Assembly: GCF_021375795.1 (NCBI RefSeq)
Contig: NZ_JAEIOI010000001.1
Span: 992,001-1,056,000 of the forward strand
Direction of reading: 5' to 3'
DNA from: Pseudomonas anguilliseptica
GTDB lineage: Bacteria > Pseudomonadota > Gammaproteobacteria > Pseudomonadales > Pseudomonadaceae
DNA: 64,000 nt
The notes beneath the pieces were generated by a model, which saw only the letters and a list, made by a program, of their open reading frames with translations, ran no database searches and was not told the origin of the DNA. The translations under genes were made by a program, and so were the position numbers. Shown here piece after piece: positions 57,040 through 64,000 of the stretch (its first letter is position 1; each line of letters starts with the position of its first letter).

Positions 57040-58052
57040 TGAAAGCGGCGCATCCAGAAGTGCTAGCAGTTCCCCGTATCAATCCGGGTGAGACTTTGCG
57101 CAAGGCTCGTGAGAGTCGTGGTTGGACTATTGCCGAGGTCGCTGGCCAGCTTAATTTGACGCCGCAAAGGCTGAGCCAAATCGAGCAAGGCGCGTTTGAC
57201 AAGTTGCCGGGTAATACCTTTGCCCGTGGTTATGTGCGCGCCTACGCCAAGTTGCTGGAAGTAGACCAGAATCGTCTGGTGCTGGAGTTCGATCAATTTA
57301 CCGGTAGCGATGCTGCTGGCAGCAGCGTGCATAGCCTGAACCGTATCGAAGAGCCGGTGAGCTATTCGCAGCGTGTGCTGCGTATGGTCAGTTTTGTCTT
57401 GCTGCTCGCCTTGGCCGGTTTGAGCTTCTTCTGGTGGCAGGAGCAGGCTGAGCGTCGTGCGGAAGATCTCGCAGCGACCAACCTTGAGCATGTGGAAGTC
57501 GACGGCGCTGATGGCACAACGCAGATTCATCCGCTGGATGAGCCCGAAGACCAAGCGGTAGAAGCCGCTCAAGCCGAGGGTGAGGTCCTGCAACCGCTGC
57601 TGGATGAAAGTGCCACTGCCGTAACTGAGGCTGCTGCCGATCCGACGGTTACTGCGCCGGTCGCCGCTGTCGATCCGGCCACTACTGCACCGCAAACCCC
57701 GGTTACGGCTCCAGCCGTAACTGAAGCCGCAGCAGTTGAGGCGCCTGCACCGTCGGCTGTGGCTGCTCCCCAGCCTGCACCTGCTGCGCCAGTTCAGCTG
57801 GCAGCCGGTGAAGCACTGATCAGTGTGACCTTTATTGCTGATTGCTGGACTCAGCTAACCGATGCCAACGGCAAGGTGCTGTTCAGTGCCCTTAAACGTA
57901 AAGGCGATAGCCTGGAGTTGGCCGGCAAGGCTCCGTTGGAATTGCGTCTGGGTTTTGCCCGTGGCGCCCAGGTCAGCCTGAATGGCAATCCAGTCGATGT
58001 GGCTCCGTTTATCTCTGGTGAAACCGCGCGTCTGAAGTTGGGTGGGCAGTAA
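57036..58052 (+). CDS. rodZ: Cytoskeleton protein RodZ
   Basis: The 338-residue product has a cytoplasmic HTH (about 15-85; [20 protein letters not shown]), one membrane helix ([19 protein letters not shown], about 113-131), a long Pro/Ala/Thr-rich periplasmic linker (about 150-255) and a C-terminal beta domain ([15 protein letters not shown]). It links MreB to the cell-wall elongation machinery. Confidence 0.93.
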   Translation: MMKAAHPEVLAVPRINPGETLRKARESRGWTIAEVAGQLNLTPQRLSQIEQGAFDKLPGNTFARGYVRAYAKLLEVDQNRLVLEFDQFTGSDAAGSSVHSLNRIEEPVSYSQRVLRMVSFVLLLALAGLSFFWWQEQAERRAEDLAATNLEHVEVDGADGTTQIHPLDEPEDQAVEAAQAEGEVLQPLLDESATAVTEAAADPTVTAPVAAVDPATTAPQTPVTAPAVTEAAAVEAPAPSAVAAPQPAPAAPVQLAAGEALISVTFIADCWTQLTDANGKVLFSALKRKGDSLELAGKAPLELRLGFARGAQVSLNGNPVDVAPFISGETARLKLGGQ

Positions 58053-58053
58053 C

Positions 58054-59172
58054 ATGCATTGCGAGTCACCAATCAAGCGTCGCATTTCACGCAAAATCTG
58101 GGTTGGCTCGGTGCCGGTGGGCGGTGATTCGCCCATCGCTGTGCAGAGCATGACCAACAGCGATACCAATGATGTAGCTGCCACCGTGGCGCAGATTCGT
58201 CGCCTGGAAGATGCTGGCGCCGATATCGTGCGGGTTTCCGTGCCGGATATGGACGCTGCCGAGGCGTTTGGCCGAATCAAGCAGCAGGTTCGCGTGCCGC
58301 TGGTGGCCGATATCCACTTCGACTACCAGATTGCCTTGCGTGTAGCCGAACTTGGCGTCGATTGCCTGCGTATCAACCCGGGCAATATCGGTCGTGAAGA
58401 CCGCGTGCGTGCAGTGGTTGAGGCTGCGCGCGACAAGGGCATTCCAATCCGCATCGGTGTCAACGCCGGGTCGCTGGAAAAGGACCTGCAGAAAAAGTAC
58501 GGCGAGCCGACACCAGAGGCGCTGGTTGAATCAGCCTTGCGTCATGTCGAACACCTGGATCGGCTGAATTTCCCGGACTTCAAAGTCAGCGTAAAAGCGT
58601 CAGACGTGTTTATGGCTGTCGAGGCCTATCGCTTACTGGCCAAGCAGATCGAGCAGCCGCTGCACCTGGGTATCACCGAAGCCGGCGGTTTGCGCTCCGG
58701 TACGGTGAAGTCGGCGGTGGGCCTGGGTATGCTGCTGGCCGAAGGGATTGGCGACACCATTCGCATCTCTCTGGCTGCTGACCCTGTGGAAGAGATCAAG
58801 GTCGGCTTCGATATCCTCAAGTCCTTGCGCCTGCGTTCCCGTGGTATCAACTTCATCGCCTGTCCGAGTTGCTCACGGCAGAATTTCGATGTGGTGAAAA
58901 CCATGAACGAGTTGGAGCAGCGTGTTGAAGACTTGCTCGTCCCGCTGGATGTTGCAGTGATCGGCTGCGTGGTCAACGGCCCTGGCGAAGCCAAGGAAGC
59001 CCATATCGGCCTGACCGGTGGTTCGCCCAACCTGATCTATATCGATGGCAAGCCGGCGCACAAGCTGGGTAATGACAACCTGGTCGATGAGCTGGAAAAG
59101 CTCATCCGCCAGAAAGCAGCCGACAAGGTTGCTGCTGACGCCGCGGTTATCGTGCGCAGCCAAGACAGCTAA
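58054..59172 (+). CDS. ispG: 4-hydroxy-3-methylbut-2-enyl-diphosphate synthase
   Basis: The 372-residue enzyme of the non-mevalonate isoprenoid pathway has [4Fe-4S] ligands in [10 protein letters not shown] and [20 protein letters not shown]-barrel N-domain starts [17 protein letters not shown] 58054 directly follows the rodZ stop. Confidence 0.96.
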   Translation: MHCESPIKRRISRKIWVGSVPVGGDSPIAVQSMTNSDTNDVAATVAQIRRLEDAGADIVRVSVPDMDAAEAFGRIKQQVRVPLVADIHFDYQIALRVAELGVDCLRINPGNIGREDRVRAVVEAARDKGIPIRIGVNAGSLEKDLQKKYGEPTPEALVESALRHVEHLDRLNFPDFKVSVKASDVFMAVEAYRLLAKQIEQPLHLGITEAGGLRSGTVKSAVGLGMLLAEGIGDTIRISLAADPVEEIKVGFDILKSLRLRSRGINFIACPSCSRQNFDVVKTMNELEQRVEDLLVPLDVAVIGCVVNGPGEAKEAHIGLTGGSPNLIYIDGKPAHKLGNDNLVDELEKLIRQKAADKVAADAAVIVRSQDS

Positions 59173-59181
59173 GGAATTGAA

Positions 59182-60471
59182 GTGAGCAAGCCCCTGCAAG
59201 CCATTCGTGGCATGAACGATATCCTGCCCGAGCAGACCCCGCTTTGGCGTTATTTTGAAGGTGCAGTCGCCAGTCTGCTGGACGGTTATGGCTATCGGCA
59301 GATTCGCATGCCGATTGTTGAGTTCACCGAGCTGTTCAAACGCTCGATTGGTGAAGTCACCGACATCGTCGAAAAAGAGATGTACACCTTCGATGACCGT
59401 AATGGCGACTCTCTGACGCTGCGTCCGGAAGGCACTGCAGCCTGCGTGCGTGCTGTGCTTGAACATGGTTTGTCCGGCGGTGGGCAGACGCAGAAGCTCT
59501 GGTACATCGGCCCGATGTTCCGTCACGAGCGCCCGCAGAAAGGCCGTTACCGTCAGTTTCATCAGATCGGTGTGGAAGTCTTCAATATCGATGGCCCGGA
59601 TATCGACGCCGAGCTGATCGCCCTGACCTGGCGCTTGTGGGGCCTGTTGGGCATTCGTGATGCGGTCAAACTTGAGCTCAACAGCCTGGGCACCAGTGCC
59701 GCGCGCGCGGTGTACCGTGATGCGCTGGTCGAGTTCCTGACGGCCCATGCCGATCAGCTGGATGAAGACAGCCGCCGCCGCATGGCAACTAACCCGCTAC
59801 GCGTGCTCGACAGCAAAGTGCCGGAAACTCAGGCTTTGCTGGTCAATGCACCGAAACTAGCGGATTACCTCGATGAAGAATCACGTGTGCATTTCGAGGG
59901 GCTCAAGGCCCGTCTGGACGCCGCGGGTGTGCCCTATGTGATCAACCCCAAGCTGGTGCGTGGGCTGGATTACTACAGCAAGACCGTATTCGAGTGGGTG
60001 ACCGATCAATTGGGCTCGCAGGGTACGGTGTGTGCCGGTGGTCGCTACGATGGCCTGGTTGAGCAGATGGGCGGCAAGCCGACCCCGGGCGTCGGTTTTG
60101 CCATGGGCATCGAACGGTTGGTGCTGTTGCTCGAAACTCTAGGTAAAGTACCGGCTGAAATTGCCCGTACCGTCGATGTTTACCTCTGTGCTTTTGGTGG
60201 GCCAGCCGAATTGGCGGCCTTGGCGCTCAGCGAGCGCCTGCGTGACGAGTTGCCGTGGCTGCGTCTGCAGGTGAATGCCGGCGCGGGGAGCTTCAAGAGT
60301 CAGTTCAAGAAAGCCGACAAGAGCGGGGCCTTGTATGCCTTGATTCTGGGTGAAGACGAACTGGCTAAGCAAATGGTAGGTTGCAAGCCGCTGCGCGGTC
60401 AGGGCGAGCAACAAGATATTGCCTGGTCGGCATTGGCCGATCACCTGGCGAACTGCGCCAATCAGGCCTGA
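59182..60471 (+). CDS. hisS: Histidyl-tRNA synthetase
   Basis: The 429-residue class II synthetase shows motif 2 ([16 protein letters not shown]), the histidine-specific [13 protein letters not shown], and motif 3 ([11 protein letters not shown]). A C-terminal anticodon domain follows. It starts with GTG at 59182, ten bases after ispG. Confidence 0.97.
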   Translation: MSKPLQAIRGMNDILPEQTPLWRYFEGAVASLLDGYGYRQIRMPIVEFTELFKRSIGEVTDIVEKEMYTFDDRNGDSLTLRPEGTAACVRAVLEHGLSGGGQTQKLWYIGPMFRHERPQKGRYRQFHQIGVEVFNIDGPDIDAELIALTWRLWGLLGIRDAVKLELNSLGTSAARAVYRDALVEFLTAHADQLDEDSRRRMATNPLRVLDSKVPETQALLVNAPKLADYLDEESRVHFEGLKARLDAAGVPYVINPKLVRGLDYYSKTVFEWVTDQLGSQGTVCAGGRYDGLVEQMGGKPTPGVGFAMGIERLVLLLETLGKVPAEIARTVDVYLCAFGGPAELAALALSERLRDELPWLRLQVNAGAGSFKSQFKKADKSGALYALILGEDELAKQMVGCKPLRGQGEQQDIAWSALADHLANCANQA

Positions 60472-60508
60472 GCGTCTGTTGAGTGATTTAGCGAATAGGA
60501 GTGTTGGG

Positions 60509-61153
60509 GTGGTTTCGCGTACTGATGATGAAGAACTGGCCGTAATCAAGGACTGGTGGCAGCGCAATGGCATGCCATTGCTGACCGGCGTCGTGCTGGC
60601 CCTGGTGGTGGTATTCGGCTGGCAGGGCTGGCAGAAGTACCAGAGCAACCAGTCCTATGGTGCTTCGCTGGTGTATCAGCAACTGCTGGAAGCAGCGCTG
60701 GACCCAAGCGGTAAACCAGATGCCGGTAAAGTGGCTGAGCTGGCCAACACCCTGAAGAATGATTACTCCGGTAGTCATTACGCTCAATACGGTCGCCTGT
60801 TCGTGGCCAAGGTGGCGGTCGAAGCCGGCAAGCTGGACGACGCTGCCAGCGAGTTGCAGGCGATTGTCGACAAACCGGCGGATGACAGCCTGGGCGAGTT
60901 GGCGCGTCAGCGCCTGGCACGCGTGCTGGCGGCTCAGGACAAGGCTGAAGACGCCCTGAAACTGCTGGATGCCAAAGTCGCACCGGCGTTTACCGCCAGC
61001 CGGGAAGAACTCAAGGGTGATCTGCTGGTGCAACTTGGCCGTGCTGATGATGCCCATGCCGCTTACGAGAAAGCCAAGGCCGCGCTGTCTGACGATGCCG
61101 CTGTCGGTGGTCTGCAAATGAAGCTGGATGATCTGGCAAAAGGGGATGCGTGA
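60509..61153 (+). CDS. YfgM-like TPR protein (ancillary SecYEG translocon subunit family)
   Basis: The 214-residue product has a cytoplasmic start (RTDDEELAVIKDWWQRNG), one membrane helix (PLLTGVVLALVVVFGWQGW) and a periplasmic TPR region. It matches the YfgM/DUF2133 family linked to SecYEG and periplasmic chaperones. GTG at 60509 has AGGAG seven bases upstream. Confidence 0.88.
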   Translation: MVSRTDDEELAVIKDWWQRNGMPLLTGVVLALVVVFGWQGWQKYQSNQSYGASLVYQQLLEAALDPSGKPDAGKVAELANTLKNDYSGSHYAQYGRLFVAKVAVEAGKLDDAASELQAIVDKPADDSLGELARQRLARVLAAQDKAEDALKLLDAKVAPAFTASREELKGDLLVQLGRADDAHAAYEKAKAALSDDAAVGGLQMKLDDLAKGDA

Positions 61154-61157
61154 CGTG

Positions 61158-62297
61158 ATGCGCTGGAAGAATGCCGCACTGCTGGCCCTGGCCGTTCTGG
61201 CCGTAGGTTGCAGCAGCAATAGCAAGAAGGAACTGCCGCCGGCCGATCTACCCAAGTTCGAGGAAGAGGTGCGCCTGCAGAAGGAATGGAGTCGTTCGAT
61301 TGGCGAAGGCCAGGGCGAAACCTTCAACATGTTGGTACCGGCGATTGACGGTGAGCAGATCTACGCGGCCGACGTCGAAGGTCTGGTTGTGGCCATGGAC
61401 CGCATGAACGGCAAGGTCATCTGGAAAGCTGATCTGGAACTTCCGGTCTCTGGCGCTGTGGCTGCCGGCTATGGCCTGGTGGTGGTTGGCACGCTGAAAG
61501 GCGAAATCATCGCCCTCGACAGCGCTTCCGGTGAAGAGAAGTGGCGTGCCCGGGTGACCAGCGAAGTGCTGGCGGCGCCGGCACTGAATGGCGATGTGGT
61601 ACTGGTGCAGACTCAGGATGATCGCCTGATCGCCCTGGATATCAGCACTGGCGCGCAGCGCTGGATCTTTGAAAATACCCCGGCCGTGCTGACCCTGCGC
61701 GGTACTGGCAGCCCGGTGCTGACCAACCGTCTGGCGGTTGCCGGCCTGTCCACCGGCAAGGTGATTGCTCTGGACGCGCAGCGCGGCATCCCGGTTTGGG
61801 AACAGCGTGTGGCGATTCCGCAAGGTCGCTCGGAACTGGATCGTGTGGTCGACATCGACGGTGGCTTGCTGCTCTCGGCCGGCACCCTCTATGCAGTCAG
61901 TTACCAGGGCCGTGTTGCGGCGCTGGATCTGGAAAGCGGTCGTATCCTCTGGCAGCGTGAAGCGTCCAGTTCGGTCGGCGTTGCTCAGGGCTACGGCAGT
62001 GTTTACGTAAGCCTGGCCAGCGGTACTGTTGAAGGTATCGACGAGCGTTCGGCTTCGGCATTGTGGAGCAACGATGCCCTGGCACGTCGTCAGCTGTCGG
62101 CACCGGAAGTGTTCTCCAGTTACATCGCCTTCGGTGATCTGGAAGGCTATCTGCACCTGGTCAGCCAGGTTGATGGTCGATTCGTCGGTCGTACCCGTAT
62201 CGACAGTGACGGCCTGCGTGCTCGTCCGCTGGTGGTGGGCGACTGGCTGTATGCCTTTGGCAACGGCGGCAACCTGGTGGCACTGACCATCAAGTAG
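61158..62297 (+). CDS. bamB: Outer-membrane protein assembly factor BamB
   Basis: The 379-residue lipoprotein has signal and lipobox (LAVLAVGC, Cys18) and an eight-bladed beta-propeller with PQQ-like repeats (GKVIWKADLELP, GEEKWRARV, GRILWQREA). It acts with BamA in beta-barrel insertion. ATG 61158 is chosen because it begins the signal peptide; ATG 61146 and GTG 61155 are alternatives. Confidence 0.93.
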   Translation: MRWKNAALLALAVLAVGCSSNSKKELPPADLPKFEEEVRLQKEWSRSIGEGQGETFNMLVPAIDGEQIYAADVEGLVVAMDRMNGKVIWKADLELPVSGAVAAGYGLVVVGTLKGEIIALDSASGEEKWRARVTSEVLAAPALNGDVVLVQTQDDRLIALDISTGAQRWIFENTPAVLTLRGTGSPVLTNRLAVAGLSTGKVIALDAQRGIPVWEQRVAIPQGRSELDRVVDIDGGLLLSAGTLYAVSYQGRVAALDLESGRILWQREASSSVGVAQGYGSVYVSLASGTVEGIDERSASALWSNDALARRQLSAPEVFSSYIAFGDLEGYLHLVSQVDGRFVGRTRIDSDGLRARPLVVGDWLYAFGNGGNLVALTIK

Positions 62298-62368
62298 TGC
62301 TGCGCTGAGCGTTGGCTATGCTGCACAACACCTGAGGTGTCGCAGCATGGCCCACGCAATGAATTCCG

Positions 62369-62399
62369 GCCGCTGCCCCTGCAGCGGCTTTTGTATTTT
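62369..62399 (+). terminator. Intrinsic terminator after bamB
   Basis: Stem GCCGCTGC/GCAGCGGC (62369-62388, loop CCCT) is followed by TTTTGTATTTT. It separates bamB from der by 25-50 bases. Confidence 0.85.
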
Positions 62400-62424
62400 C
62401 TGAAATAACGAAGTGGAGAGCCTA

Positions 62425-63897
62425 ATGGTTCCCGTAATTGCCCTGGTGGGCCGCCCGAACGTCGGCAAGTCCACCCTGTTTAACCGCTTGACCAAGTCCC
62501 GTGACGCGATTGTCGGCGACCTGTCTGGTCTGACCCGTGATCGTCAATACGGCGAGGCTAAGTGGCAGGGGCGAACCTATATCGTCATCGACACCGGGGG
62601 TATTTCCGGCGATGAGGAAGGCATTGACGCGAAGATGGCCGAGCAGTCGCTGCAGGCGATCGAAGAAGCCGACGCCGTGCTGTTCCTGGTGGATGCCCGC
62701 GCCGGTCTGTCGGCCTCCGATCAGATGATTGGCGAGCACCTGCGCCGCCGTAACAAGCGCAGCTTCCTGGTGATCAACAAGGTCGACAACCTCGACACTG
62801 ACCTGGCGCGCGCTGAGTTTGCCAGCATGGCCATGGGCGAGTCCCTGCCGATCGCTGGTGCTCATGGGCGGGGCATCACGCAGATGCTCGAAGCTGTGCT
62901 GGGTTCCTTCCCCAAGGATGCTGCAGAGCCGGAAGAGGGTGAGGAAGAGGAAGTTGTACTCGAAGGTCAGGAAGCCAAGCGCATTCCAGGTCCGAGTGAG
63001 AAAGACGGTATCAAGCTGGCCATCATCGGCCGCCCCAACGTCGGTAAATCGACCCTGGTCAACCGCATGCTCGGTGAAGAACGGGTCATTGTGTATGACC
63101 AGGCCGGCACCACCCGCGACAGCATCTACATTCCCTTTGAGCGTGATGACGAGAAGTACACCTTGATCGACACTGCCGGCGTGCGCCGCCGCGGCAAGAT
63201 CTTCGAGGCGGTGGAAAAGTTCTCGGTGGTGAAAACCCTGCAGGCAATTCAGGACTCCAACGTCGTGGTGTTTGTCATGGATGCCCGCGAAGGGGTGGTC
63301 GATCATGACCTCAACTTGCTCGGCTTCGTGCTGGAAAGCGGCCGCGCACTGGTGATTGCCCTGAACAAATGGGACGGCATGGAGCCCAGCGAGCGCGACT
63401 ACGTGAAGACCGAGTTGCAACGCCGGCTGTTCTTTGTCGACTTTGCCGATATCCACTTTATCTCGGCGCTACACGGCACCGGCGTGGGTAATCTGTACAA
63501 GTCGGTACAGGCCTCGTTCAAGTCGGCGATCACCCGCTGGCCGACCAACCGCCTGACGCAGATTCTCGAAGACGCCGTCAGCGATCACGCGCCACCCATG
63601 GTCAGCGGTCGCCGCATCAAGCTGCGTTACGCTCACCTGGGTGGTGCCAACCCGCCGCTGATTGTGATCCACGGTAACCAGGTCGAAGCGGTACCCAAGT
63701 CCTATGTTCGCTATCTGGAAAACACCTACCGGCGTGTGCTTAAGCTGGTCGGCACGCCGATCCGCATCGAGTTCAAGGGTGGTGATAACCCCTATGAGGG
63801 CAACAAGAACACCCTCACGGATCGTCAGGTGAACAAGAAGCGCCGTCTGATGAGCCACCACAAGAAGGCTGAGAAGAAGCGTAAAGACAAGCGCTAA
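62425..63897 (+). CDS. der: Ribosome-biogenesis GTPase Der (EngA)
   Basis: The 490-residue product has two G domains in tandem, each with GRPNVGKST (about 8-16 and 202-210), DTGG or DTAG switches and NKVD or NKWD motifs, then a KH-like domain and a basic C-terminal tail ([20 protein letters not shown]). It aids 50S assembly. ATG 62425 gives [18 protein letters not shown] 62413 is less likely. Confidence 0.96.
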   Translation: MVPVIALVGRPNVGKSTLFNRLTKSRDAIVGDLSGLTRDRQYGEAKWQGRTYIVIDTGGISGDEEGIDAKMAEQSLQAIEEADAVLFLVDARAGLSASDQMIGEHLRRRNKRSFLVINKVDNLDTDLARAEFASMAMGESLPIAGAHGRGITQMLEAVLGSFPKDAAEPEEGEEEEVVLEGQEAKRIPGPSEKDGIKLAIIGRPNVGKSTLVNRMLGEERVIVYDQAGTTRDSIYIPFERDDEKYTLIDTAGVRRRGKIFEAVEKFSVVKTLQAIQDSNVVVFVMDAREGVVDHDLNLLGFVLESGRALVIALNKWDGMEPSERDYVKTELQRRLFFVDFADIHFISALHGTGVGNLYKSVQASFKSAITRWPTNRLTQILEDAVSDHAPPMVSGRRIKLRYAHLGGANPPLIVIHGNQVEAVPKSYVRYLENTYRRVLKLVGTPIRIEFKGGDNPYEGNKNTLTDRQVNKKRRLMSHHKKAEKKRKDKR

Positions 63898-63918
63898 GCT
63901 TGGATTCAAACGCTCTAT

Positions 63919-63943
63919 AAAGGCACCTGCGGGTGCCTTTTGC
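63919..63943 (+). terminator. Intrinsic terminator after der
   Basis: Stem AAAGGCACC/GGTGCCTTT (63919-63940, loop TGCG) is followed by a short T run. The last 57 bases of the window show no gene. Confidence 0.8.
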
Positions 63944-64000
63944 GTCTCTGGGGTATCGGCTATCCTGCGCCATCACTAGCGCTTAAGCCGGATGCCGCCT

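Overview
The window is about 60% G+C and reads as a Pseudomonas chromosome. The evidence is the gene order queA-tgt-yajC-secD-secF, suhB/trmJ-cysE-iscRSUA-hscBA-fdx-iscX-ndk-rlmN-pilF-rodZ-ispG-hisS-(YfgM-like)-bamB-der and valS-holC-pepA/lptF-lptG, the protein sequences, and a tRNA-Leu upstream of queA. I assign the genus, not the species.

Layout. Positions 1-7.1 kb hold mixed metabolic and regulatory genes: a GlxA-type AraC regulator cut by the left edge, small enzymes, a GST, a glutaredoxin, the nucleoid protein YejK, an orphan TAXI binding protein and a YjeH-like exporter divergent from an Lrp regulator. Positions 7.5-12.2 kb carry sbcDC, the DNA hairpin nuclease. Positions 12.3-16.9 kb carry three solute-binding proteins without permeases and an SLC13-type permease. 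Positions 17-21.5 kb hold rlmF, a winged-helix protein and two unrelated Na+/H+ antiporters, nhaD and nhaC. Positions 21.6-30.2 kb hold valS, holC, pepA, lptFG, an RDD protein and a cold-shock protein. From 40.1 kb to the right end the core is translation (tRNA-Leu, queuosine genes, trmJ, rlmN, hisS), Sec secretion, the complete ISC iron-sulphur operon and envelope biogenesis (pilF, rodZ, bamB, ispG).

The unusual part is a 9.5 kb element at about 30.56-40.1 kb inserted in the 3' end of tRNA-Leu(CAA). It has a P4-type integrase next to the tRNA, a 25-26 bp tRNA-end duplication at the far side, repeated integrase arm-type sites near both ends, an AlpA-like regulator, a closely packed minus-strand operon ending in a Toprim primase and a DUF927 helicase-like protein, and two arrays of 9-bp iterons sharing the core GGGAAC. 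This is the plan of a P4-like phage satellite, with no recognisable capsid, terminase or capsid-size genes.

Upstream of the replication operon is a structured leader. Two hairpins display the same 8-nt apical loop (TTTGACGG in the transcript), and a complementary unpaired box (CCGTCAACCC) lies between them. A sigma70-like promoter precedes the leader, and an intrinsic terminator lies within it. The order repeat-complement-repeat matches the seqA-cI(seqB)-seqC antisense-RNA immunity of phage P4. I consider this leader the most interesting feature in the window.
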